From assembly GCA_041398785.1 (NCBI GenBank), contig JAWKUA010000009.1, positions 210,629 through 274,628 of the forward strand: 64,000 nucleotides of DNA, written 5' to 3'. Source of the DNA: Planctomycetaceae bacterium (GTDB taxonomy: Bacteria > Planctomycetota > Planctomycetia > Planctomycetales > Planctomycetaceae). A model generated the notes under the pieces. It was not told the DNA's origin and made no database searches. It saw nothing but the letters and a program-made list of their open reading frames with translations. The translations under genes and the position numbers were made by a program. Of this stretch, positions 37,473-42,743 are shown one piece after another; position 1 is the first letter of the stretch, and each line of letters opens with the position of its first letter.

Positions 37473-38165
37473 ATGACGATTCCCCGAGTCACCGAACCGG
37501 AAGTCATGGACACCGCGGAGGAAGCCGCAGCCTATGATTCGATGGACCATGCCGCGGTGAACCAGTGTTTCGTGGATGACTTCCTGAAATTCCTGCAGCA
37601 TCGCGCTCCCGCACTTCGCAAGACGTCGCCGACCGTTCTGGATCTTGGAACCGGCACCGCTCTGATCCCGATTCAGCTGCGGCGCGACTGGCCGGACTGC
37701 GGTCCGATCGCTGCCTGCGATCTTTCGACGGAAATGCTGAAGCTGGCCCAGCGCAATATTGAGTCAGCGAACAGCTCCGGGCAAGTTCTGCCGCTGTTCT
37801 TCGACGCCAAGCAGATGCCCGTCCGTGATCATTCGTGCGACGTCGTGATCTCCAACAGCATCGTTCACCACATCCCGGAACCGGCTCTGGTCTTCCGCGA
37901 AATTGCCCGCGTTGCCAAAGGCGGCGCGGCCATCTTTATTCGCGACCTGATGAGGCCGGAAACTTCGTCCGCCGTCGACCATCTGGTGGCGACTCATGCC
38001 GGCAGCGAAAACGCATTTCAGCAGCGCATGTTTCGCGAATCACTTCACGCGGCACTGACGGTCGACGAGGTTCGGGAGCTTCTGGCTGGTGCGGGTTTCA
38101 ACTCCGCGTGGGTCTGTGCCACAACCGACCGCCACTGGACGATCTCCGGAATCGTCGAATCCTAA
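37473..38165 (+). CDS. class I SAM-dependent methyltransferase
   Basis: A 230-residue methyltransferase. Motif I, VLDLGTGTALIPIQL (about 60-74), binds SAM; motif II is CDLSTEMLKLA, and CDVVISNSIVHHIPEP is the post-II/motif IV region of the methyltransferase 11/25 type. The acceptor is unknown. It starts 12 bases after the fae terminator's T-run, so it probably has its own promoter or relies on readthrough. A product specific to C1 metabolism is not implied by sequence. Confidence 0.85.
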   Translation: MTIPRVTEPEVMDTAEEAAAYDSMDHAAVNQCFVDDFLKFLQHRAPALRKTSPTVLDLGTGTALIPIQLRRDWPDCGPIAACDLSTEMLKLAQRNIESANSSGQVLPLFFDAKQMPVRDHSCDVVISNSIVHHIPEPALVFREIARVAKGGAAIFIRDLMRPETSSAVDHLVATHAGSENAFQQRMFRESLHAALTVDEVRELLAGAGFNSAWVCATTDRHWTISGIVES

Positions 38166-38172
38166 AGACCGG

Positions 38173-38826
38173 TCAGACGTACATGTGAATTTCCAGCACC
38201 CCGTCGCAGAAGTTGCAGGCGACCGGTCGTGACACATACTTCCGGGCACATCGCAGCTCACGATGGCAATGTGGACAGTCCAGAAACAGATACGCAGCGG
38301 ACTGCAGTTCCTCAGCGGTCACATGAAAGTCGCGGTGACAGTCACCGCACTTAACCTCGTGTCCCAGTTGATGCTTGCTGATCCTCTGTTCGCACGAACA
38401 TTTCGGACACGGAACAAAATATCCCTCCACGGCCGCGCGCTTCGCGCCGTCAGCATTCTCTGCCGTCGACACCGACGACGGCTCAGCGGCCGGAGGAAGC
38501 TGGATTTCGTTGACGTGAATCAGCGTGTTCAGCTTCGTGACCTGCATGATCTCCACGACCTCCTCGGGAGCGTTCACGAGATGCAGATCGGCTCCGCCTC
38601 GTTTCACCAGAGTCAGCACGCCCAGCACGGCGCTTGGCAGGTACTTTGTTTTCAGCAGATCGATGATCAGCACGCGACAGTCATTGTCGAACAGGAACTG
38701 GTTCAGTTCGGCTCGCAGTTCGTCCGTCCGATCCGCCGCTTCAACAATCGACGAATCAAACTCGATGACGCTGCGCTGGCCTGCCTCGCGAATTCGAAAG
38801 AACGGATTCTGCCGCGATTCGTCCAT
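38173..38826 (-). CDS. STAS-domain protein with C-terminal zinc ribbons
   Basis: A 217-residue protein from ATG 38826 (MDESRQNPFF; the frame extends 55 codons upstream without a convincing start). Residues about 10-110 form a STAS fold like anti-sigma-factor antagonists (VLIIDLLKTKYLPSAVLGVLTLV), but the usual phosphorylatable D-S pair reads YLPSAV, so regulation by serine phosphorylation is uncertain. After a linker, two treble-clef/zinc-ribbon units follow: CPKC...CGDC and CPHC...CNFC. This fusion suggests a signalling protein that binds nucleic acid or protein. No partner anti-sigma factor is adjacent. Confidence 0.75.
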   Translation of the reverse strand: MDESRQNPFFRIREAGQRSVIEFDSSIVEAADRTDELRAELNQFLFDNDCRVLIIDLLKTKYLPSAVLGVLTLVKRGGADLHLVNAPEEVVEIMQVTKLNTLIHVNEIQLPPAAEPSSVSTAENADGAKRAAVEGYFVPCPKCSCEQRISKHQLGHEVKCGDCHRDFHVTAEELQSAAYLFLDCPHCHRELRCARKYVSRPVACNFCDGVLEIHMYV

Positions 38827-39313
38827 GGTCACATTCACTCCGGGACAACGGTATCTGGCACTGCACGACTGCCGTAAATTACCGAACAGAACTACCGGCC
38901 GCCTCCGGAAGACCGGCCGGTGATTCGGTTTTCTGCTTTTCCAGAAATTGCGCGAACTCCCGGCAATCCGCCGCGTCCTATCCACGGACACCGCGTTTCA
39001 GCCGTCGGCCCGGAACGCGTGCCGTCAAGAATCATTGTCAACAGCGAAAGCCATAGGTCGTGCATTCCCGGACCCGAAATCCCAAAAACCGCCACGGCAA
39101 CTTCGACACCATGCGAAACGAAGGGCATTCCTTCGATCACATCGGTCGCCGGGGCGACCGGATTGCGCGATCGGGTGAGTCTGCCCGCTGGCCGCAGTTC
39201 GGCGGCCTGATACAGAACCACGACTTTTGACTTCCGGCATTCACTGCCACGGCAGCGCCACGCCCGGAGTCACCAATACTCCGGGCTTTTTTTGTGCGCG
39301 GACAGAATCGCAC
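38827..39313. other. upstream region of the tRNA array
   Basis: A 487-nt stretch between the STAS gene start and the first tRNA. It contains the terminator-like hairpin at 39262 and no convincing gene. A TTGACT at about 39234 is the only -35-like box I noticed, with no good -10 at the right distance. Confidence 0.4.
39262..39293 (+). terminator. terminator or attenuator just upstream of the tRNA array
   Basis: The perfect stem GCCCGGAGT (39262-39270) / ACTCCGGGC (39278-39286) is followed by seven Ts. It ends 20 bases before the first tRNA on the same strand, too close for a separate promoter in between, so it may attenuate entry into the array. Confidence 0.8.
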
Positions 39314-39385
39314 GGGTCGGTAGCTGAGACGGTTTAGCGGCGGTCTGAAGAACCGCAGACGAGGATTCGAGCGCCTCTCGACCCA
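39314..39385 (+). tRNA. tRNA-Phe (GAA)
   Basis: Acceptor GGGTCGG/TCGACCC, A73, D-stem GCTG/TAGC, anticodon stem GCGGT/ACCGC with loop CTGAAGA. The T-stem has an A53-G61 mismatch at the normally invariant G53-C61 pair; the T-loop is TTCGAGC. 72 nt. Confidence 0.85.
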
Positions 39386-39452
39386 CTTTCCGCATGTCCA
39401 TTTCCCCAACGGGTGAGAACGTGCCCAAAGGGTGGATGAAGGGGCACAACAT

Positions 39453-39521
39453 CGCCGACGGTCAAGTGACCAGTGAAGCCTCATAAGCTTCGACAGTCAG
39501 GTGCAAGTCCTGAGTCGGCCA
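39453..39521 (+). tRNA. aberrant tRNA, anticodon CAT (Met or Ile2 type)
   Basis: Acceptor CGCCGAC/GTCGGCC (1-72 is C-C), A73. The D-arm GGTC-AAGT-GACC follows with no 8-9 linker and no GG in its 4-nt loop. Then AGT, anticodon arm GAAGC-CTCATAA-GCTTC, T-arm TCAGG-TGCAAGT-CCTGA. The T-loop has G55 in place of T55. 69 nt, the same plan as the member at 41458. The three G-C pairs of initiator anticodon stems are absent. Confidence 0.65.
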
Positions 39522-39543
39522 TTTTCGACAACGAGATCTCAAG

Positions 39544-39615
39544 GGCGCGGTCGTCTACAGGAAGGACACACGGGCTTTCACCTCGTGGACGCCGGTTCGA
39601 ATCCAGTTCGCGTCA
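39544..39615 (+). tRNA. tRNA-Glu (TTC)
   Basis: Acceptor GGCGCGG/TCGCGTC, A73. D-arm GTCT-ACAGGAA-GGAC, anticodon loop CTTTCAC identical to E. coli tRNA-Glu, with six possible anticodon-stem pairs (CACGGG/CTCGTG). The T-stem has a C51-A63 mismatch. 72 nt. Confidence 0.85.
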
Positions 39616-39640
39616 CTCATTCTGTTCATCAACTCATGAT

Positions 39641-39713
39641 GGCCTGTTAGTGAAATTGGATATCACGAGACGCTTCGAACGTCTTATTCCAGGTTCGAAT
39701 CCTGGGCGGGCTG
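39641..39713 (+). tRNA. tRNA-Arg (TCG)
   Basis: Acceptor GGCCTGT/GCGGGCT with G1-T72 wobble, G73. Canonical T8, D-arm GTGA-AATTGGATA-TCAC with A20 (an arginine identity base), anticodon arm AGACG-CTTCGAA-CGTCT, T-arm CCAGG-TTCGAAT-CCTGG. 73 nt. Confidence 0.88.
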
Positions 39714-39764
39714 CTCAGTGCAACCACGATTTACTATTCCCAGTTCCCTGTTGACTACCTCCAC

Positions 39765-39834
39765 ACCGATGTGCTCCTGGGAGAGCAGCGAGCTTCCAAA
39801 CCTCGCGGAAGGCGTTCGAATCGTCTCGTCGCTG
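39765..39834 (+). tRNA. tRNA-Trp (CCA), irregular
   Basis: Anticodon loop TTCCAAA in a stem with a C31-C39 mismatch; G73 as expected for Trp. Acceptor ACCGATG/CGTCGCT has a C2-C71 mismatch. Only one base separates the acceptor from D-arm GCTC-CTGGGA-GAGC. T-arm AGGCG-TTCGAAT-CGTCT. 70 nt; possibly degenerate. Confidence 0.7.
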
Positions 39835-39846
39835 CTTCTCAACGAC

Positions 39847-39917
39847 AGCCCGGTCGTTCAACGGAAGGACGTCGCTCTGATAAGGCGGAAACGAAGGTTC
39901 GACTCCTTCCCGGGCTA
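39847..39917 (+). tRNA. tRNA-Ile (GAT)
   Basis: Acceptor AGCCCGG/CCGGGCT perfect, A73. D-arm GTTC-AACGGAA-GGAC, anticodon loop CTGATAA, T-arm GAAGG-TTCGACT-CCTTC. 71 nt. Confidence 0.92.
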
Positions 39918-39990
39918 TTCAATGACATTGACGGAAACAACTCCAATGCCCACACGACTCAAACGCACGGCCCCTCGAATACCAATTCAC

Positions 39991-40062
39991 GGGCTTGTGG
40001 CAGACAGGAATGCACCCGGCTTTTAACCGGCGCATATGAGAGTTCGAATCTCTCCGGGCCCA
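39991..40062 (+). tRNA. tRNA-Lys (TTT)
   Basis: Acceptor GGGCTTG/CGGGCCC, A73. D-arm GCAG-ACAGGA-ATGC, anticodon loop CTTTTAA in stem CCCGG/CCGGC with a 27-43 C-C mismatch, T-arm GAGAG-TTCGAAT-CTCTC. 72 nt. Confidence 0.88.
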
Positions 40063-40071
40063 CTGACTTTC

Positions 40072-40143
40072 GGGAAGTGTTGTCGATGGTTCGACAGCCG
40101 TTCTTATAAAGCGGTCCACGAGGTTCGATTCCGCGGCTTCCCA
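40072..40143 (+). tRNA. tRNA-Ile (TAT), rare anticodon
   Basis: Acceptor GGGAAGT/GCTTCCC, A73. D-arm TGTC-GATGGTTC-GACA with G8 and G14, anticodon arm CCGTT-CTTATAA-AGCGG (all paired), T-arm CGAGG-TTCGATT-CCGCG with an A51-G63 mismatch. Most bacteria read AUA with a lysidine-modified CAT tRNA instead. 72 nt. Confidence 0.85.
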
Positions 40144-40168
40144 TCTTGCATGAAGACAAACTCATCAA

Positions 40169-40240
40169 CCGTCGATGGCAGAGCGGCGATGCACCCGGCT
40201 CTTAACCGGACCAACGGGGGTTCGAATCCCTCTCGGCGGA
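40169..40240 (+). tRNA. tRNA-Lys (CTT)
   Basis: Acceptor CCGTCGA/TCGGCGG, A73. D-arm GCAG-AGCGGCG-ATGC, anticodon loop CTCTTAA in stem CCCGG/CCGGA (27-43 mismatch, as in the TTT member), T-arm GGGGG-TTCGAAT-CCCTC. 72 nt. Confidence 0.9.
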
Positions 40241-40256
40241 TTTGGAAATCAGTTTT

Positions 40257-40327
40257 GGCACTGTCGTCTAACGGCAAGATTCCTGTTTTGTACTCAGGAG
40301 ATGCGGGTTCAATTCCTGTCGGTGCCT
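40257..40327 (+). tRNA. tRNA-Thr (TGT)
   Basis: Acceptor GGCACTG/CGGTGCC, T73. D-arm GTCT-AACGGCA-AGAT, anticodon loop TTTGTAC in stem CCTGT/TCAGG with a T31-T39 mismatch, T-arm GCGGG-TTCAATT-CCTGT. 71 nt. Confidence 0.82.
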
Positions 40328-40358
40328 CTTTGTGAATTCAACAGAGCGATGACATTTC

Positions 40359-40429
40359 GCAGCCGTCGTTCAATGGCAGGACGTCACGTTGCCAACGTGA
40401 GGACGCCGGTTCGATTCCGGTCGGCTGCA
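40359..40429 (+). tRNA. tRNA-Gly (GCC)
   Basis: Acceptor GCAGCCG/CGGCTGC perfect, A73. D-arm GTTC-AATGGCA-GGAC, anticodon arm TCACG-TTGCCAA-CGTGA, T-arm GCCGG-TTCGATT-CCGGT. Fully regular. 71 nt. Confidence 0.95.
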
Positions 40430-40449
40430 TTTGGATGTTTTGAAATTCC

Positions 40450-40530
40450 GGCGTTGCTTCAGAGTGGGATCTGAACGCGGCTGTAACCCGCGTGCCATCC
40501 GGATAAGCGGTTCGATTCCGTACAGCGCCA
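40450..40530 (+). tRNA. tRNA-Tyr (GTA)
   Basis: Acceptor GGCGTTG/CAGCGCC, A73. C8 in place of T8, D-arm TCAG-AGTGGGAT-CTGA, anticodon arm CGCGG-CTGTAAC-CCGCG, long variable arm TGCCATCCGGATA as expected for bacterial Tyr. The T-stem ends in an A49-A65 mismatch. 81 nt. Confidence 0.9.
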
Positions 40531-40534
40531 CTTT

Positions 40535-40577
40535 GTAGATCTGAAATCTGAAATCTCAAATTTGAAATCTCAAATCC
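40535..40577. repeat. AAATCTGAAATCTC low-complexity repeat in tRNA spacer
   Basis: Imperfect tandem copies of a 7-9-nt unit (GATCTGAAATCTGAAATCTC, then AAATTTGAAATC) between tRNA-Tyr and tRNA-Asn. It resembles the tract at 23151-23192. Confidence 0.6.
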
Positions 40578-40582
40578 ATCAT

Positions 40583-40657
40583 TCCGGTGGAGTCTGTGCT
40601 GGTACAGGCAGGCGGCTGTTAACCGTTGTGTCGCAGGTTCGATTCCTGCCGCCGGAG
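40583..40657 (+). tRNA. tRNA-Asn (GTT)
   Basis: Acceptor TCCGGTG/CGCCGGA, G73. G8 and G14, D-arm GTCT-GTGCTGGTAC-AGGC, anticodon loop CTGTTAA in stem GGCGG/CCGTT, T-arm GCAGG-TTCGATT-CCTGC. 75 nt. Confidence 0.9.
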
Positions 40658-40668
40658 CTTTTAAGTCA

Positions 40669-40749
40669 GGAGGTCATCCGAATGGTGAGGAAGCGGTTTC
40701 GAAAACCGCCGCGGCTTGTCCGTTGAGGGTTCAAGTCCCTCGGCCTCCG
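40669..40749 (+). tRNA. tRNA-Ser (CGA)
   Basis: Acceptor GGAGGTC/GGCCTCC, G73. A8, a weak D-stem (CC/GG), anticodon arm GCGGT-TTCGAAA-ACCGC, long variable arm, T-arm GAGGG-TTCAAGT-CCCTC. 81 nt. Confidence 0.9.
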
Positions 40750-40757
40750 CTCGTTAC

Positions 40758-40828
40758 ACGGACGAAGTGTTATGGCAGCACGCCGGTCTTCCACACCGGA
40801 AGCGGGAGTTCAACTCTCCCTGTCCGTA
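40758..40828 (+). tRNA. tRNA-Gly (TCC)
   Basis: Acceptor ACGGACG/TGTCCGT, A73. D-arm GTGT-TATGGCA-GCAC with A8 and T14, the reverse of the usual T8-A14 pair. Anticodon arm CCGGT-CTTCCAC-ACCGG, T-arm GGGAG-TTCAACT-CTCCC. 71 nt. Confidence 0.9.
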
Positions 40829-40859
40829 TTTGCCGCTGCTCGCGGCGCCAACCACACAT

Positions 40860-40930
40860 TGCCTCATGGTGTAACGGCAGCACCGCAGTCTCTGAAACTG
40901 TGTGATCAGGTTCGAATCCTGGTGAGGCAT
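40860..40930 (+). tRNA. tRNA-Gln (CTG)
   Basis: Acceptor TGCCTCA/TGAGGCA perfect, T73 (E. coli has G73). D-arm GTGT-AACGGCA-GCAC, anticodon arm GCAGT-CTCTGAA-ACTGT, T-arm TCAGG-TTCGAAT-CCTGG. 71 nt. Confidence 0.9.
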
Positions 40931-40981
40931 CTTTGGAATGAGGAAGGTTCAAGGCAGAAGCGTCAACAGCGTCTGCTCTGT

Positions 40982-41013
<32 letters not shown>

Positions 41014-41016
41014 TTC

Positions 41017-41101
41017 GGAAGTCATCCGGCTGGATGAGGACGCAGTCTTGAAAACTGTTGCGTCGGCAACGGCGTTGTGGGTTCGAGTCCCACGGCTTCC
41101 G
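41017..41101 (+). tRNA. tRNA-Ser (TGA)
   Basis: Acceptor GGAAGTC/GGCTTCC, G73. A8, weak D-stem, anticodon arm GCAGT-CTTGAAA-ACTGT, long variable arm, T-arm GTGGG-TTCGAGT-CCCAC. A CTCAACC-type simple repeat precedes it. 85 nt. Confidence 0.9.
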
Positions 41102-41109
41102 CATGATCC

Positions 41110-41182
41110 GGTCCCGTAGCATAGCGGCAAATGCATCTGTCCTACACACAGACAATCGTTGGTTCGAGTCCAACCGGGATCA
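41110..41182 (+). tRNA. tRNA-Val (TAC)
   Basis: Acceptor GGTCCCG/CGGGATC, A73. D-arm GCAT-AGCGGCAA-ATGC, anticodon arm TCTGT-CCTACAC-ACAGA. Base 33 is C, not the near-universal T33. T-arm GTTGG-TTCGAGT-CCAAC. 73 nt. Confidence 0.88.
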
Positions 41183-41194
41183 ATCAAGACACGC

Positions 41195-41267
41195 AGCACC
41201 GTAGCCCAATGGCAGAGGCGGTCGTTTCAAACACGGCGCAGTGTGAGTTCGACTCTCACCGGTGCTA
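41195..41267 (+). tRNA. tRNA-Leu (CAA) with short variable region
   Basis: Acceptor AGCACCG/CGGTGCT perfect, A73. D-arm begins GCCCAAT, anticodon arm GTCGT-TTCAAAC-ACGGC, variable region only GCAGT, T-arm GTGAG-TTCGACT-CTCAC. Bacterial Leu tRNAs normally have a long variable arm. 73 nt. Confidence 0.82.
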
Positions 41268-41285
41268 TGGAGACATTTAATAAAC

Positions 41286-41360
41286 GCCCTCGCAGAGCAG
41301 CCAGGAGTGCTCGCCACCCTGTCACGGTGGAGATCACCGGTTCAAATCCGGTCGGGGGTG
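41286..41360 (+). tRNA. tRNA-Asp (GTC)
   Basis: Acceptor GCCCTCG/CGGGGGT, G73 as expected for Asp. C8, D-arm GAGC-AGCCAGGAGT-GCTC, anticodon arm CCACC-CTGTCAC-GGTGG, T-arm ACCGG-TTCAAAT-CCGGT. 75 nt. Confidence 0.9.
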
Positions 41361-41366
41361 CTTTTT

Positions 41367-41441
41367 GGCACCGTAGCCCAATTTGGCAGAGGCACTCGGC
41401 TTAGACCCGAGACGTTGAGAGTTCGAATCTCTCCGGTGCTA
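41367..41441 (+). tRNA. tRNA-Leu (TAG) with short variable region
   Basis: Acceptor GGCACCG/CGGTGCT, A73. D-arm GCCC-AATTTGGCAG-AGGC, anticodon arm CTCGG-CTTAGAC-CCGAG, 5-nt variable ACGTT, T-arm GAGAG-TTCGAAT-CTCTC. The acceptor and D-arm resemble the CAA member. 75 nt. Confidence 0.85.
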
Positions 41442-41457
41442 TTTGTGAGTTTATCCA

Positions 41458-41526
41458 TGCGGACGAGCCGGTGCTCAGTTGGCTTTCATAAGGCCGACCT
41501 GACGGGATCAACACCCGTGTCCGCGA
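41458..41526 (+). tRNA. aberrant tRNA, anticodon CAT (Met or Ile2 type)
   Basis: Acceptor TGCGGAC/GTCCGCG, A73. D-arm GAGC-CGGT-GCTC abuts it with no linker, then AGT, anticodon arm TGGCT-TTCATAA-GGCCG, T-arm ACGGG-ATCAACA-CCCGT with A54. 69 nt, the same plan as 39453-39521. Confidence 0.65.
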
Positions 41527-41573
41527 TTCTGTTCGTTCGAGACTTGTAGGCTGAGATTTGAGTGTTCCAACAA

Positions 41574-41641
41574 GGGGCCGCCGGAAGGTCGGACTTTTCC
41601 TTTGCAAGGAAGATGGTGGGGAGCGTTACCCCGTGGCTCCA
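41574..41641 (+). tRNA. aberrant tRNA-Ala (TGC) with G3:U70
   Basis: Acceptor GGGGCCG/TGGCTCC, A73, with the alanine identity pair G3:U70. D-arm CCGG-AAGG-TCGG abuts it with no linker, then ACT, anticodon arm TTTCC-TTTGCAA-GGAAG, T-arm TGGGG-AGCGTTA-CCCCG with no TTC. 68 nt. Confidence 0.65.
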
Positions 41642-41666
41642 TTTGCGTTTGTGTAATTTGTGTTTC

Positions 41667-41752
41667 GGAGGATAGCCGGATACGGCTTGCCGGGCCGGTT
41701 TGCTAAACCGTGCGGCGTTCGCGTCGTGAGGGTTCGAATCCCTTGTCCTCCG
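41667..41752 (+). tRNA. tRNA-Ser (GCT)
   Basis: Acceptor GGAGGAT/GTCCTCC, G73. A8, D-stem CCGG/CCGG, anticodon loop TTGCTAA, long variable arm GCGGCGTTCGCGTCGTG, T-loop TTCGAAT. 86 nt; it ends two bases before tRNA-His. Confidence 0.9.
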
Positions 41753-41754
41753 CT

Positions 41755-41830
41755 GTGGCCGGGTCCGGTGCTGGTTTCCGGAGGCAGTTTGTGAAGCTGT
41801 TTGTCGGCGGTTCGATTCCGCTCGGTCACC
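41755..41830 (+). tRNA. tRNA-His (GTG) without encoded G-1
   Basis: Acceptor GTGGCCG/CGGTCAC, C73 as expected for His, but base -1 is T rather than G. G8 and G14, five-pair D-stem TCCGG/CCGGA, anticodon arm GCAGT-TTGTGAA-GCTGT, T-arm GGCGG-TTCGATT-CCGCT. 76 nt. Confidence 0.88.
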
Positions 41831-41843
41831 CTCATTGTTTGTT

Positions 41844-41916
41844 GTCCTCGGAGTGTGCAGGATTTGCACGCGACTCTGCGAAGGTCGAAGACCAGGTTCG
41901 ATTCCTGGCGAGGACA
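41844..41916 (+). tRNA. tRNA-Arg (GCG), rare anticodon
   Basis: Acceptor GTCCTCG/CGAGGAC perfect, A73. G8 and G14, D-arm GTGT-GCAGGATTT-GCAC with A20, anticodon arm CGACT-CTGCGAA-GGTCG, T-arm CCAGG-TTCGATT-CCTGG. Most bacteria read CGC with an ACG (inosine) tRNA. 73 nt. Confidence 0.88.
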
Positions 41917-41920
41917 TTCG

Positions 41921-42060
41921 GTTTAACCGCGACCCCTGGGGGAGCGCTCTGGTATGACGGTTGCGAAGTCCGGCACTGGAAGTCGATTTCATTCAGCGAT
42001 GGCTTTGTTGGTCGCAGTGCCGTCTGTCGGCGCAGCGCTCGCCAGGGCTCGCGGTTAAAC
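41921..42060. repeat. palindromic 140-bp repeat element (REP/MITE-like)
   Basis: The outer ends are a ~28-bp inverted repeat: GTTTAACCGCGA.CCCTGG...GAGCGCT at 41921-41948 and its complement at 42033-42060. Inside lies a second nested pair (CGGCACTG near 41971, CAGTGCCG near 42015). It lies between tRNA-Arg and the last tRNA-like gene and codes for nothing visible. No transposase accompanies it. Confidence 0.75.
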
Positions 42061-42179
42061 GATGGAAACACGGAGTATCAATGAAAGCTTGATGCTGTCA
42101 GGGCCAGCGGCGCGCCGGACTTCTCGTTCAGAGATCAGCCGCACGTGTCCCGAACATGGGTTCTGAACCGGATGGCATC

Positions 42180-42253
42180 GAAGTGGTAGCCCAATTGGGT
42201 AGGGCATCAGGTTGCTCACCTGAAGGTTGCGGGTTCGAATCCCGTCCACAGCT
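42180..42253 (+). tRNA. tRNA-like, anticodon GCT, defective acceptor
   Basis: D-arm GCCC-AATTGGGTA-GGGC, anticodon arm TCAGG-TTGCTCA-CCTGA and T-arm GCGGG-TTCGAAT-CCCGT are well formed, but acceptor GAAGTGG/CCACAGC has mismatches at 2-71 and 3-70, and T73. A Ser anticodon with a short variable region is not a normal Ser tRNA; possibly a pseudo-tRNA. Confidence 0.6.
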
Positions 42254-42743
42254 CCCGTTCGGCTGAAAACCGAACCAACACGAACGCGACTGCGTTCACC
42301 AAAGGCCCGAGGAAGACGAACGATTGTCTGATCTGCGGGTGATGACGTTGCGTCGATCGTTTTGGATTCACGGCAAGTCCGTGAACCCCACGGCGGCGAC
42401 AATGTCCATCACCGCAGCATGTACGGCTCGCCCTGCAGTTCACGGATACCGCGTTCCGAACGTGTGGTTGACTTCGATGGAATCAGATCCTGATGGCCTG
42501 CGGCAACGCGGCTTTCGGTGAGATGACGAGATCGACCGACGCCGCACGTTTCGGTTCGCTCAAGGGATACTCCGCGAGTCACCATGTGATCGGCAGTTGT
42601 GTCGTCTTCCGACGGCTGTTTTCTGCGTTCCGGCGATCCGGATCGTTTACCCCGTGGTCGCAGACCAGGCCGGCTTGAGACTACGTACACGACAGACCAC
42701 GTGGTCTGCGATCACGGGACAAGCGAAGAAGAAAGGCAAGTCC
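42254..42743. other. region between tRNA array and slipin-type gene
   Basis: 490 nt with no gene I can support. A perfect 7-bp hairpin TTCACGG-CAAGT-CCGTGAA lies at 42367-42385, without a T-tract. It probably includes a leader or promoter for the SPFH gene. Confidence 0.4.

Noticed and set aside
39400..39452. additional tRNA between Phe and the first CAT member
   Set aside because: GTGCCC...GGGCAC forms a hairpin, but there is no T-loop, anticodon arm or acceptor stem.
39918..39990. possible missing tRNA (Pro or Cys) in the largest early spacer
   Set aside because: No TTC-type T-arm and no cloverleaf could be folded here.
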